In this document: positions 10,826 through 21,026 of the stretch, one piece after another | Position numbering within the stretch: the first letter of the stretch is position 1 | How the letters are laid out: each line of letters starts with the position of its first letter | Source of the DNA: Ephydatia muelleri | Lineage: Eukaryota; Porifera; Demospongiae; Spongillida; Spongillidae | Reading direction: 5' to 3' | DNA length: 64,000 bases | NCBI GenBank assembly: GCA_013339895.1 | Contig: JABACO010000001.1 | Span: 29,745,847 to 29,809,846, forward strand | The notes under the pieces: generated by a model | Databases searched by the model: none | What the model saw: only the letters and a program-made list of their open reading frames with translations | Told to the model about the DNA's origin: nothing | Position numbers and translations under genes: made by a program

Positions 10826-11025
10826 TCAATGTGTGGCCTTCCAAAACTATGTGGCCTGCGAAAACTATGTGACCTTTGAAAAGTAGGTGACCCGCGTAAA
10901 CATCAGATTTTTGGCACGGATAACGCATTGACGTGTGGAATATCTAGCACTCGAAAACCATGTAGCCGCGAAAAAGTAGGTGACAGTCGAAAAGCAGGTG
11001 GCCCGCGAAAACCAGTGATTTTTGG
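10826..11025. repeat. Degenerate short tandem repeats
   Basis: Variants of gtggcctgcgaaaactat and gtaggtgacccgcgaaaa repeat at roughly 17-20 base steps, with atttttggcacggat occurring twice. No coding potential. Confidence 0.5.
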
Positions 11026-11059
11026 CACGGATTCCACACCATATCCTATTGCAGCTTTC

Positions 11060-11245
11060 TCACCGAACTAACCTCAACGAGTATATCTCGTTCATCTCTG
11101 TGGTACTATGTCTGGCGACCGTCGCAGTTGTTTGCAAACAAAAGTTACACTAGACCCTGGTTTACCATTTGGCTATGAATCAAGTTCTGAGTGCGATGGA
11201 ATTTTCTATCCTTTGGATTATTGCATCTATACACTGATAAAAAAA
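11060..11245 (+). pseudogene. 7TM receptor pseudogene C, 5' piece
   Basis: Encodes the TM1-TM2 stretch of the family (YISFISVVLCLATVAVVCKQ, then LVYHLAMNQVLSAMEFSILW) in one frame. An in-frame TAG stands where the intact gene has AAG just after KQKLH, and a TGA follows ASIH at the insertion point. No start region is recognisable. The remainder of this copy resumes at about 14305 after a ~3-kb insertion. Confidence 0.8.
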
Positions 11246-12479
11246 AAGGCCCGAGGGGTGTTAGGTTTGAGGGGTGTTACAGCCCAAGGAGTGTTATGGC
11301 AACACACAAGGGTGTTGAGCTGACATCTTGGGGTGTTGGCAGGCTACGTTAGGGTGTTAGGAGCAACCCCCAGCAAGGGTGGGGTGTTAGGTCGTTTTAA
11401 AGGTGTGTTGTCATAACACTGATTTACCGCATTACACCCCAGTAGGATAGTTCCCAGCCTTGTTTAGTAATTACTTTCTGACGGAGAGGGCGTGGTTTGG
11501 TAGATGTGATGGCAGCTGTGACTTCGTAGTTGGAGGTGATACTGGACTTCAAGTGGTATGTACGCACACATGTGACACAACGTACCAGTACAAAACGTCT
11601 ACCATAGGCTGGCCATCGCCCGTGCGTTGGTGACCCGAGTGGCGCGTGCGCGTGTGGATATCTAGTAGTAGGCCTACACGCTGCTTTTTCAACATGTAAT
11701 TACCGTATACATGCATGTAATCTCGATGTGCTTATGAAGGCTTGCGTGCAATGTTCATGTATGTGCACTGCTGTGTGTATAGTTCGCTAGCGTGTTGTAG
11801 TACCCCAGTATGCTGCTAAATGTCAAATTTGATGCAAGCTTGTTTATTATCCTGCATGCCACTTTGTGCTGAGAGTGAAGGTTAAGTACAATGGCAGTGC
11901 TTGTGTGGTAACAGTGACTGTGTATTAAAATTCATCTGGATTCTATTTAGATCACACCCTAGTAAAATGGCATGGGAACATATACATTATTACTCACAAG
12001 TATTTATTATATGTATGCATGTAATATCACATATAGCTCAAGGAAGCAGCATATTGCATGACATCTAGCAGAAAGTATGTAGGTAGTCCTTTAAAAAATA
12101 TTTAACAGACCTGTTGCAGCTTGAACATTGGGTGTATGCTAAAAGTGTTCATGCATTCATGCGGCTACATATGTCTATATACCACATGCAGATCCTGATA
12201 GCTATCGTGAAGAAATATGCTGGATGAATGAATGCTGTCAAACACTTGTAAGGGTAGGCTAAAGTACTTCACTAGTGACAGTGTTTGAACCCTTTTTGTA
12301 GGTACAGTGTTGCTGTGGGATTAAATATCATTTTTGTGACGTTTCGGTCAAAATGTATGTCTGGTTTGGTGTAATGACTGATACGAGATAAATACAATAA
12401 CTATTAATTGTTTGACAATGTCCATATGCATGCACATGTTTGCATAACAGATGCACTTATACGTACAAATTTTTACACG

Positions 12480-13250
12480 AGCTGCACACACATACACATA
12501 ACCACACATGCGCATGCATGTATACACACGAACACACATACATATGTACTCACACACAAATACACATAACCACACACACATGTATACACACATACAATGT
12601 GTGTCACACACATGTACACACACACATGCCACACATACACATGCACACACACACAATGCACACATGCACACACGCTGCACACACACATGCACACACATGC
12701 ACACACACATGTACCACGTACATGACAGACTCATGCTAATATATGAACACATACACACACATGCACACACATGTGCACACACATACACAACACACACGTA
12801 TACACATGCTAACACACACAATGAACACACACACAATGCACACATGCACACACGTGCAGACATACACACATGCACACACAAGCACACTCCATGCACACAT
12901 GCACACATGTGCAGACATTCACACATGCACACACATGCACACACAAGCACACACACATGCACACACATGCACACACATGCACACATGTGCATGACAGACA
13001 CATGCTAACACACACTTACACATATGAACACATACACACACATGCACACACAATGCACACATGTACACGTGCATACGCAGGCTCGTAGGCAGGAACTCTG
13101 GCAGGGGGGAGGGTCGATTAATAGGACTGCAGCACACATGCACATACACACATACACACATACACACATATTAACACACATGCACATGTGTGTATGTGTA
13201 TGTGTATGTGTATGCATGCATGTACACACACATTCACACATACACAGAAA
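12480..13250. repeat. CA-rich complex satellite
   Basis: Long array of cacacatgcacaca-type units with internal variation, switching to TG-rich near 13185-13215. All six frames are open for long stretches, giving false Cys/Val/His/Thr-rich ORFs on both strands. Confidence 0.9.
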
Positions 13251-14160
13251 TACTGTTGGACAGCAAATACACTCCGAGAGAAGTGCACTTTTTGCAAATG
13301 GAACTACTCAAAAGTCCTGTATAGCTTTCCTCTCATTTGGACAACTCTATATCTTAGACATCCTGAATACCTACAGTGTACCCTAGCTATTTGTGTCCTT
13401 TCTTGTCATCGTGAGACATGTTGATTATCCACAATTGTACATGTAAGTTCATGCTAAAAATATATTTCGTTGCGCATGCGTGACCTTTAGAAACACGTTC
13501 TGTTATTTATGAACAGGTAAGTTCGGTGTTACACGACTTTTTGGTAAGCTATATGTTTCCTTCCAGCGTTGAGCGATGCATTTGAGTAAGACGAGTTGAG
13601 TGCTTTGAAGAGAGTTCATCTAGAACAGCAGTTCGCGATCGGACCGGAATGCCTGTTTATACGCTCTAGCTAAGGAAAATTCGGCTACTACTGTGTGCTG
13701 CGCTACCACTGCTTAAGGCAGGTAAGTACCTTGTCGCGAACGCCCTTACAAAGGTCATATGACACGCTGGCTCTAACAAGCCTTCGAGGTAAGCGTAACA
13801 ATCGGTACGATTGACGTTGTTATTGTCACCGATCTGCTTAGCGAACATGACCGTCATCGGACTGATGGCTGCACCCAAGATTCAATTAAAAAGGTTAGAC
13901 ATGTCTCATATTGGAACCTGACCGTTATGTATATGCATGTGTTTCCTTCATTTGTTTAGTGTCCGAAGCATGCAGAGAAACACTCCAGGACTACTCGATC
14001 GTCGTATAGGCCCTAAAGACATGTTTATAGTTTTGTTGTACATGTATGTTTGTATTTGTTGTCAACTTTTTATTAAAATCATCAACTGTTGTTGTATAGT
14101 TTATTAAGATCAATTTATGTTGTATCGTAAGATTACGGTGCATGCACGAACTATTGATGC
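13251..14160. other. Non-coding interior of the insertion
   Basis: No protein family, RNA gene or repeat recognised. A few GTAAGT-like sites occur (13516, 13721), but no supported exon. Confidence 0.3.
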
Positions 14161-14304
14161 CTTTGTCAACACCCTATAGAGTGTACTGGCTACACTTCAG
14201 GGGTGTTGGCTGTAACACTCTTGAGCGGTTACCACTATACACTCCATGGGGTGTTATTCCTAAACAGGCGTACGAACACCCCTAAGTGTGTTGTGGCACT
14301 TGTT

Positions 14305-15102
14305 TTCACCTTTACTCGCTGAGCAACAACGAAACCTACGAGGTTATCATGACGCCTGCTATTGTACTAGACTCACTTCTGATGGGGTCATCGTTCATCA
14401 AGCTGATGTTCACCTTTTGGATATCGATGATACATCTATTAGCTCTTGCCGTATTCCATAAGAATGTGCAGAAATTGGAACGTCTCCATGTGGTGAGCTC
14501 ACTTCTTATACCACTGGCTGTCACTATTGTGTTACTGGTCATAAACCTTACAGGTTGTCATGGCTATCGTCTACCGATGGGAAGAGATCATATTCATTAT
14601 AATATTTGCAGTTCTCGTGATTGTCTCATTGCTAATGGTTGTCATGGGAACCATACTCTGCCATCGAGCATGTCGAAGGAGGAATGCTCTTCTTTCTGAA
14701 TATGAGAAACAGCACAAGAAAGCGTAGCTTGAGATTTTACTTCTTCTCTAGTACCCAATATTCTTTCTTCTGCCAACATTTGGCTTTGCTGTTTACGATA
14801 TTGTAACACCAGAACATAGCACCACATACTTCGACAATACTACTGTAACACAATACCACACAGGAATGATGTTTTGGTTTGGGGCATTTGCCCCCTGTTG
14901 GAACTTCACAACATCTCTGCTGCTCATTTCTCATCTTTGTGTTGTCAGGAGCATCAATAAAAGAAAGGTTTTGCAATTTAGAAATAGGGTTCAGAGAGTC
15001 AGGCTGCAATACAACACAGAAGAAGGATTGGTTACTATCAATGAGACCACTCCACTATGTCAAAAGAGTGATACTCACTTTTCAGCTCCCACTGAAGACT
15101 AA
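14305..15102 (+). pseudogene. 7TM receptor pseudogene C, 3' piece
   Basis: Resumes the family at the loop before TM3 (NNETYEV...DSLLMGSSFIKLMFTFWI), through TM4 (VVSSLLIPLAVTIVLL), TM6-TM7 and the C-terminal tail with INETTPLCQKSDTHFSAP. Disabled by several frame changes after TM3 and TM4, and by a TAG replacing the codon after HKKA (about 14723). The canonical AATAAA present after the intact paralogue has become AACAAA here (about 15140). It is followed by repeat F as in the presumed ancestral unit. Confidence 0.85.
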
Positions 15103-15304
15103 AAGTGTTTCCTGAACCTTTGCCAGGGCAATTCTTACCCAACAAAGTGTGTGTTGATGTGAACAATATTAGTGTAATATAAATGATTGTAATATACATT
15201 TTATTTTGATGTATATATTTTGTGTAATGAATATGGAAGACATGGATGGGCTATGATAAGTATGATATGAACACATGCATCACAAATGTAATGAACATTC
15301 AGTT

Positions 15305-15774
15305 GTGAAACACATTAACTCTCGAACTGCTAAGGTCGGCTAATCGTGATAGATGTTAACAATTAATCCTATATATATACAGCTAATATTCACGTCAAAT
15401 TGCTGCATGTTGCAAAATTCCTTGTTCTTGCAAGGCTATCTTATTGTCCAATCCATGCAATACATTGAAATGTATTGCTATTGGCGGTACCATACAGGGT
15501 ATATTGTTGCATGAATATTTCACACATCATAATACTAAACACGATTGTTTGGCCTAATCACTGAACCAGAGCTGCAGTTGCATATCTCTAGTGTATTTGA
15601 ATATAATAATAATAACAGAAGTAGCAGCTGTAATGAATATGAATAATCTCGCAAGTCACCTGGTGTACTATTATGATGTGGGAAATTGCATGCAACAATA
15701 TTTAAATGCACTAGAGCTCTGCATGTTTCTGCCATGACATGCATGGTATACAGCCGACAATAATTCGTGGCAAC
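15305..15774. repeat. Repeat F copy 2 (downstream flank of 7TM gene)
   Basis: Matches 1-440 in order and orientation, including the internal inverted repeat (arms about 15498-15533 and 15664-15703). gypsy-2 is inserted at its right end. Confidence 0.75.
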
Positions 15775-15954
15775 TGTAACGTAACGCGCGCCGCTACACA
15801 AACTAATGTTATTACGTAATTATTATACTTATGTATTGTATGTGAAATACAGCTGTGTGTATTGTTGCCTAGAGACAGAAACTTATGTATTGCACATTGC
15901 ATTGACAACAAGAGTTTTCTCTGTGCTCATTGCCATATACTGAGTCTCGTTACA
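15775..15954 (+). repeat. gypsy-2 5' LTR (23-bp deletion)
   Basis: 180 bp, TGTAAC...GTTACA. Compared with the 3' LTR it lacks 23 bases lying between two GTAAC direct repeats, leaving TGTAACGTAACGCG at its start. Consistent with slippage between short direct repeats after or during insertion. Confidence 0.8.
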
Positions 15955-15955
15955 T

Positions 15956-15973
15956 TGGTGGCAGCGGTGGGAT
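15956..15973 (+). other. gypsy-2 primer binding site (tRNA-Leu)
   Basis: TGGTGGCAGCGGTGGGAT begins one base after the LTR. 18 bases are complementary to the CCA-bearing 3' end of the same tRNA-Leu type as used by gypsy-1 (recalled sequence). Confidence 0.75.
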
Positions 15974-15982
15974 AGGATTTTA

Positions 15983-16627
15983 ATGGCATCAGCAATACAC
16001 GGCTTGGCGCTTCCGGAAATAAGTGTCGATAACTTCGAACAGTCATGGACAAGGTTTGAATTTGTCGCCGTGGCAAATAAATGGGACAATGGCCGAGAAC
16101 TGGCGATATTACCCGCACTTCTGAGGGGGAAGCTGCAGGATTTTTACATCACCTTGGGAGACTCTGAGAAGAAGGACCTGCCAACGTTGAAGAAATCTTT
16201 ACGTGACCGAGCTGGTCTCACCAAAGACCCATTGACGTCAGCGAAGAAGTTTACAGAAAAGAAACAGGATTCGAAAGAAAGTGTAAGGGATTTTGAAGTT
16301 GAACTTAGGAAGCTGTTTGCCGAAGCTTACCCTGACGATGAGGCGGACCGGTCAAGCGTTCTGTTGGGTCGTTTTGTCACGGGTTTACTACCTGATATTA
16401 CGAAGCAGATTTTGCTGCGAGGTGTACCGACAAAGATGGAAGATGCAGTGAGAAGTGCTATTGAAATTGAGCGAGCCCTTGGTTTCCAGACTGCGCCGGA
16501 AACACAGCCGGTACAAGCATTGCGTGTGGAGGAGACAACAGGATTTCGTCGTCAAAGAAATGCAGACCTCGAGCTACAAGAGAAGTTGGACCAAGTATTG
16601 CAGCGTATGGAAGCCGTTTCGACGTAG
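15983..16627 (+). CDS. gypsy-2 Gag (capsid region)
   Basis: 214-residue ORF from an ATG 28 bases after the LTR. It has the helical retrotransposon Gag pattern (WTRFEFVAVANKW, LLRGKLQDFY, a long Lys/Glu region, LVGRF/LLPDITKQILLRGV-like stretch). Gag forms the cytoplasmic particle that packages element RNA. The ORF ends before the zinc knuckle, which lies in the -1 frame: a CCHC box (CYNCNKEGHIRRNCP) is encoded at about 16669-16716. The two frames overlap from about 16465 to 16627, compatible with -1 frameshifting, although I saw no convincing slippery heptamer. A simple indel mutation is the alternative. Confidence 0.8.
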   Translation: MASAIHGLALPEISVDNFEQSWTRFEFVAVANKWDNGRELAILPALLRGKLQDFYITLGDSEKKDLPTLKKSLRDRAGLTKDPLTSAKKFTEKKQDSKESVRDFEVELRKLFAEAYPDDEADRSSVLLGRFVTGLLPDITKQILLRGVPTKMEDAVRSAIEIERALGFQTAPETQPVQALRVEETTGFRRQRNADLELQEKLDQVLQRMEAVST

Positions 16628-16629
16628 AG

Positions 16630-17313
16630 GAGAAGACGAAATCAGGACGCCGAGGGACACCAACTATTTGCTGTTACAACTGCAATAAGGAGGGTCATAT
16701 TCGACGTAATTGTCCTCTGCTTGGTCGAGAGCGCGAGCTAGTACGGGGTCGGCGAGAGGGAACTGACCGAGAATGGAATAAGGCACCTGCCCAGGTATGT
16801 GGCTGTAATCTAAGTCACAACACTATGTGTGCGCACGGGTTGGTAGGGGATCAACCAATTCAATTTTTGATCGATTCGGGTGCTGCGGTATCGGTCATTA
16901 GTTATCATATCCTATCTTCTAGCGCTCGCAAAGAAATGACTAAGACGGCACCTCTTACAGTGGGAGCAAACGGCCTTCCATTGGATGTACTAGGTAGTGT
17001 GTCTCTTGAAGTAAACTTGGATAGCATTAGTGCTTCGCATGTATTCATTGTAGCTAAGAAGCTTACTGTGGACTGTCTATTAGGCATAGATTTCTTTTCT
17101 AAACATGGGGCTGTACTTGATTGTGCAAGGAACACGTTATCTTTCCATTGCAATACTGGCAAAGGGGGTATGGAGGTGGTATTACCAACACATGAAGAGG
17201 GTGTCTTTGTAGTTAGCATTGCGGAAACTGTACATGTACCAGCGCGTTCCGGAATGATAGTAAAGGGAAAGGTAGAGTGTTCTGGATTGCTAACTGGAAG
17301 GGGGGGTTCCTAG
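16630..17313 (+). CDS. gypsy-2 zinc knuckle and aspartic protease
   Basis: Open frame (first internal ATG at 16825) continuing from the CCHC knuckle at 16669-16716 into a retropepsin domain. The catalytic motif is LIDSGAAVSVIS near 16864; a second conserved LLGIDF motif is at about 17077. The protease cleaves the Gag-Pol precursor. The frame ends in a stop at 17313 just after a run of seven G (17300-17306), and the coding sense continues in another frame, so a one-base indel in that run is the likely cause. Confidence 0.75.
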   Translation, partial: EKTKSGRRGTPTICCYNCNKEGHIRRNCPLLGRERELVRGRREGTDREWNKAPAQVCGCNLSHNTMCAHGLVGDQPIQFLIDSGAAVSVISYHILSSSARKEMTKTAPLTVGANGLPLDVLGSVSLEVNLDSISASHVFIVAKKLTVDCLLGIDFFSKHGAVLDCARNTLSFHCNTGKGGMEVVLPTHEEGVFVVSIAETVHVPARSGMIVKGKVECSGLLTGRGGS

Positions 17314-18932
17314 AGCCAAACTGTAAGGACACCACATCCAGGGGGTTTCTGATTGCTAGAAGCGTTAACACTGTTCAAAGTGCTAACGAAGTGGCTATCC
17401 AAATCACTAACATTGCACCCAGAGAGGTTATATTGTACCAAGGAAGTCAGGTTGCAGATTTCTATGTAGGTCACAGGGTAATGCAAATAGGTAGCCGTTC
17501 TTGTGAATCACGGCAGAGCAATGAAAGGCCTTCAGTGGATCTTACCGGGACAGATCTTACTCAATCACAAAAAAAGAAGCTGGAGAACTTGGTTTGGGAG
17601 TTTAGGAGCCTGTTTGTTACTGAAGGTGGTCCAACTGGTCGGACTTCAAAGGTCAAGCACGCTATCATAACAAATGGGTTACCAGTTCGGGAACCTATAA
17701 GGAGGATACCTCATGCCCTTCAAGAAACGGTCAAGTTGGAAGTCAAGAAGATGCTAAAAGACGGGGTAATTAGGGAAAGCAATAGTCCTTGGTCATCACC
17801 AATTGTAATGATCAAGAAAAAGGACGGGTCTTGGCGTTTTTGTGTTGACTTCCGAAAGGTTAACAGCATGACACAGAAAGATGCTTACCCCTTACCCCGA
17901 ATTGATGAGACATTAGAGGCCCTGACAGGATCACAGTTCTTTACAACTCTAGACCTGGCTTCGGGTTATTGGCAGGTAGAGATGGAAGAGGCAGATAGGA
18001 AGAAGACAGCATTTTCCACTCGTGAGGGACATTTTGAGTTTAATGTGATGCCCTTTGGATTAACAAATGCCCCGGCTACTTTTCAAAGGCTTATGGAATG
18101 TGTGTTAGCAGGTTTGACTTATGAACAGTGCCTAATTTACCTTGATGACATTGTGGTCTTTAGTGTCACTTTTGATCAACATCTAGAGCGTTTAAAAACG
18201 GTGTTTCATCATCTGGCTGAGGCAGGGTTAAAACTAAAACCTAGCAAATGCCATTTCGCTAAAAGTGAGATTCGATATCTGGGTCACATAGTGTCGAGGC
18301 AAGGCATACAAGCTGACCCAGATAAAACCAGTGCCATGATTTCTTTTCCAGTTCCAAGCGACATCAAGGAATTGAGGCAATTTCTGGGACTGACAAACTA
18401 CTACCGACGTTTTATCAAGGGGTACTCCAGCATTGCAGAACCTTTGCATAAGTTAACACGAAAGACAGAAGGTGGTTTCAAATGGAATTCAGAATGCCAG
18501 AATGCATTTCAACACCTGAAGCATCTACTAGTCAGTCCCCCAATATTAGCATATCCACAATTTCAGCTACCATTTGTTGTCGCCTCTGATGCATCAGGTT
18601 GTGCAATAGGTGCAGTATTGAGCCAGGAACATGAAGGGGGAGAAAAGGTTATAGCTTACTGGAGTCGCCAGTTGAGCAAACCCGAGCGAAATTACTCCAC
18701 AATAGAAAGGGATGCATTAGCAGTGGTAGCCGCTGTTAAAGAGTTTTTCCCATACTTGTATGGAAAGTCATTCAATTTACTCACAGACCATAATCCCCTT
18801 ACTTCACTTCGTGGATTAAAAGATACTGGAGGAAGAATAACACGTTGGTTGCTGTTTCTCCAACAATTTGACATAGCCATTAAATATCGTGCTGGTAAGA
18901 GCAATGGTAATGCTGATGGAATGTCACGATGA
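17277..18932 (+). CDS. gypsy-2 reverse transcriptase and RNase H
   Basis: Long frame encoding the linker, RT and RNase H. RT motifs: WSSPIVMIKKKDGSWRFCVD (about 17795), FTTLDLASGYWQV (about 17940), MPFGLTNAP (about 18050), catalytic YLDD (about 18138). RNase H begins at ASDASGCAIGAV (about 18585) and ends with the tether motif NGNADGMSR. The true frame starts upstream across the G7 break; the ATG at 17277 is only the first in this frame. It ends at a TGA (18930-18932) exactly where the polyprotein should run on into integrase. Integrase continues in the same frame; TGA may derive from CGA by a CpG transition. Confidence 0.9.
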   Translation: MFWIANWKGGFLEPNCKDTTSRGFLIARSVNTVQSANEVAIQITNIAPREVILYQGSQVADFYVGHRVMQIGSRSCESRQSNERPSVDLTGTDLTQSQKKKLENLVWEFRSLFVTEGGPTGRTSKVKHAIITNGLPVREPIRRIPHALQETVKLEVKKMLKDGVIRESNSPWSSPIVMIKKKDGSWRFCVDFRKVNSMTQKDAYPLPRIDETLEALTGSQFFTTLDLASGYWQVEMEEADRKKTAFSTREGHFEFNVMPFGLTNAPATFQRLMECVLAGLTYEQCLIYLDDIVVFSVTFDQHLERLKTVFHHLAEAGLKLKPSKCHFAKSEIRYLGHIVSRQGIQADPDKTSAMISFPVPSDIKELRQFLGLTNYYRRFIKGYSSIAEPLHKLTRKTEGGFKWNSECQNAFQHLKHLLVSPPILAYPQFQLPFVVASDASGCAIGAVLSQEHEGGEKVIAYWSRQLSKPERNYSTIERDALAVVAAVKEFFPYLYGKSFNLLTDHNPLTSLRGLKDTGGRITRWLLFLQQFDIAIKYRAGKSNGNADGMSR

Positions 18933-18950
18933 AGGCCAGATGAAGAGAAA

Positions 18951-20585
18951 TTGCCGGTGGTGAATGATGGAGTATTTGTGAATGGAATTACATGTTTGGG
19001 GGATCAGGTGAGGTTGAAGCGAGAACAGGCTGCAGATGAGTTCACATCAAAAATTGTGCGGGCTATTGAAAATGGCATGTCTCCTCCGGATGAAAAATGG
19101 AGCAAGTTCTTCCTAGAGGATGGAGTTCTATGTCGTCAGGCTAAGAGTGTGAAAAATCCAAAAACACAGACTGTGATACCAAAATCTTTGAGAGCACTTG
19201 TGTTCGAACTCCTTCACAGCAAGTCAGGACATCTAGGTGTTCACAAAACGTTGGAAAAGGTAAAGGAGCGTTTTTTCTGGCCAGGTTATGAGCAGGATAT
19301 TCGGGAAGCTGTTAAGAAGTGTGAGGCTTGCCAGCGTCGCAATACACCAGTACCAGTACCCCAAGCACCACTAGGCACCATTAAAAGTGAATATCCCTTT
19401 CAAAGGCTTTCATGGGATATAATGGGCCCATTACCTGCTACGTCCTGTGGAAACAAGTACATACTGGTCGTGACTGATCTATTCAGTAAATGGGTCGAAG
19501 CGTTTCCACTGGCTGTGACTGACAGCATCACATTAGCAAGGATACTAACCGATGAAGTCATTTGTCGGTATGGTGTTCCTGAATCTCTCCACAGTGACCA
19601 AGGTGCTAATTTTGTAAGTGAGGTCATGCAGTCACTATGCGCACAGCTTGGTATCAAGCGCACACAAACATCTGCTTATCACCCTGAAGGAAACGGTCAG
19701 GTAGAGCGTTTCAATCGCACCCTTGAAGCAATGCTGTCCAAGGTTGTTGAGGAGCATCAGAAGGATTGGGACTGTCACCTGCAGAAAGTTTTATTTGCCT
19801 TTAGAACTGCTGTCCACGAGTCAACTGGATACACTCCCCTCTTTGTAATGTCTGGACGTTCTCCTAATTTGCCAATCGATGTACTGCTAGGTCGAGCTCA
19901 AACTCAAGGTCAAGAACTTCCTGATTATGTAAGGAAGACGCAGTCATCTCTTAAATCTGCATTTTCTGTAGTTCGCCAACGACTACATAAGGCTCACCAA
20001 AGACAAAAGCAGCTAAAGGATCAAGCCATTGCAGGAGATGCTTTTCAAGTTGAGGATCGAGTATGGCTTTTTGTTCCTGCAATCAGAAAGGGACAAACAC
20101 GAAAATTCTCTTCATTATGGCGTGGTCCATACACCATTATAGACAAAGTAGGTCCAGTGAACTACCATGTGCAACTGATAGGTGGGACCCAGAAGCGTGT
20201 TGTTCATCGCAACAGATTGAAACCTTGCCTTAGTGACCCAGAGCCTGAATCAGATGTTGAAATCAAGAATCTGGAGCCATCTTCAAGTAAGCAGGTGACA
20301 CCAGAGGATAATAATACCCACATGGAGGTCGTGCAAGATATGACGTTACCTGAAGTCCTTGAAGATGAAACGGTCATTCCAGTTGAGGATACAATTTTGG
20401 AGAATGAAGATCATGTGGTAAATGTGGAAAATCACCAATTGGATGCCAGAAGATTTCCTTTAAGAAATCGTCAACCCCCTCAACGTTATGGAGATTATGT
20501 GTTAATAGCCTACTTGTCTTGCGAGGACGCAAGAAACTGGAGGAGGGAGTTATGTAACAGTGGTCATCAACCAGTGCAGGTGTAA
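18951..20585 (+). CDS. gypsy-2 integrase
   Basis: Same frame as RT/RNase H, after the TGA at 18930. It holds the HHCC zinc-binding region (HSKSGHLGVH ... CEACQRR, about 19215-19340) and the catalytic core with D at 19416, D at 19596 and E at 19704 (D35E spacing). A GPY/F module (SLWRGPYTIIDKVGPV) lies near 20115, with an acidic tail after it. Integrase joins the cDNA to host DNA. The first in-frame ATG after the stop (about 18967) would not by itself explain expression. The stop codon at 20583-20585 lies within the 3' LTR. Confidence 0.9.
   Translation: MPVVNDGVFVNGITCLGDQVRLKREQAADEFTSKIVRAIENGMSPPDEKWSKFFLEDGVLCRQAKSVKNPKTQTVIPKSLRALVFELLHSKSGHLGVHKTLEKVKERFFWPGYEQDIREAVKKCEACQRRNTPVPVPQAPLGTIKSEYPFQRLSWDIMGPLPATSCGNKYILVVTDLFSKWVEAFPLAVTDSITLARILTDEVICRYGVPESLHSDQGANFVSEVMQSLCAQLGIKRTQTSAYHPEGNGQVERFNRTLEAMLSKVVEEHQKDWDCHLQKVLFAFRTAVHESTGYTPLFVMSGRSPNLPIDVLLGRAQTQGQELPDYVRKTQSSLKSAFSVVRQRLHKAHQRQKQLKDQAIAGDAFQVEDRVWLFVPAIRKGQTRKFSSLWRGPYTIIDKVGPVNYHVQLIGGTQKRVVHRNRLKPCLSDPEPESDVEIKNLEPSSSKQVTPEDNNTHMEVVQDMTLPEVLEDETVIPVEDTILENEDHVVNVENHQLDARRFPLRNRQPPQRYGDYVLIAYLSCEDARNWRRELCNSGHQPVQV
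20535..20552 (+). other. gypsy-2 polypurine tract
   Basis: Purine-rich aactggaggagggagtta immediately upstream of the inferred 3' LTR start (TGTAACAGTGG at 20553). Its position supports the longer 3' LTR rather than a start at 20581. Confidence 0.65.
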
Positions 20586-20755
20586 CGCGCGCCGCTACAC
20601 AAACTAATGTTATTACGTAATTATTATACTTATGTATTGTATGTGAAATACAGCTGTGTGTATTGTTGTCTAGAGACAGAAACTTATGTATTGCACATTG
20701 CATTGACAACAAGAGTTTTCTCTGTGCTCATTGCCATATACTGAGTCTCGTTACA
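20553..20755 (+). repeat. gypsy-2 3' LTR (full length)
   Basis: 203 bp, TGTAACAGTGG...CTCGTTACA. It contains the 23 bases absent from the 5' LTR and otherwise differs by one base by eye (cct/tct near 20670). Confidence 0.8.
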
Positions 20756-21026
20756 CAACGTTTATCCTCTTAGGCCGAGAATCGCACTCGGGATTTGCAA
20801 GCGTATACGATCAAAGATAGTGACAGAGATTCACATCACTAATATCTTGAGACATTATGGAAACTGGCCATAGATGACAGTGCCACTGTATCGAAAAGCT
20901 TTATGTAAACAAAAAAAAAACTCCATCCAAGGTCTTGCATGATGGAGAAACAGCCTCAATAATCATGCTCATATTTACAAAAGGCATGAAATTTCGCATC
21001 ATTCTCTTAATTTTTTATCGACTTTA
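20756..21026. other. Intergenic
   Basis: No gene or element recognised. Confidence 0.3.

Larger units (their letters stand above)
11246..14300. mobile_element. ~3-kb insertion with GGGTGTT-rich ends
   Basis: Interrupts pseudogene C. Its left 200 bases carry about eight GGGTGTT-type heptamers in direct orientation (11255-11395). Its right 140 bases carry GGGTGTT and its complement AACACCC (14165-14285). This is the subterminal repeat pattern of a DNA transposon, but I could not fix exact inverted termini or a target duplication. The interior has a long CA/TG satellite and no recognisable protein gene, so it would be non-autonomous. Exact ends are uncertain by tens of bases. Confidence 0.55.
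15775..20755 (+). mobile_element. gypsy-2: Ty3/gypsy LTR retrotransposon, canonical order
   Basis: Complete structure: 5' LTR (15775-15954), tRNA-Leu-type primer binding site, gag, protease, RT, RNase H, integrase, purine tract and 3' LTR (20553-20755). Both outer flanks carry CAAC (15771-15774 and 20756-20759), a candidate 4-bp target duplication. The aligned parts of the LTRs differ at one base by eye, so insertion was recent. Reading frames are broken at three places, so the copy is probably not autonomous unless the breaks are recoding sites or sequence errors. Confidence 0.9.

Noticed and set aside
12348..13241. ORFs up to 217 residues on both strands
   Set aside because: Pure product of the CA satellite, open in most frames.
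20581..20755. 3' LTR of gypsy-2 starting at 20581
   Set aside because: It would leave the purine tract 30 bases away; a start at 20553 puts it adjacent and explains the 5' LTR as a deletion between GTAAC repeats.
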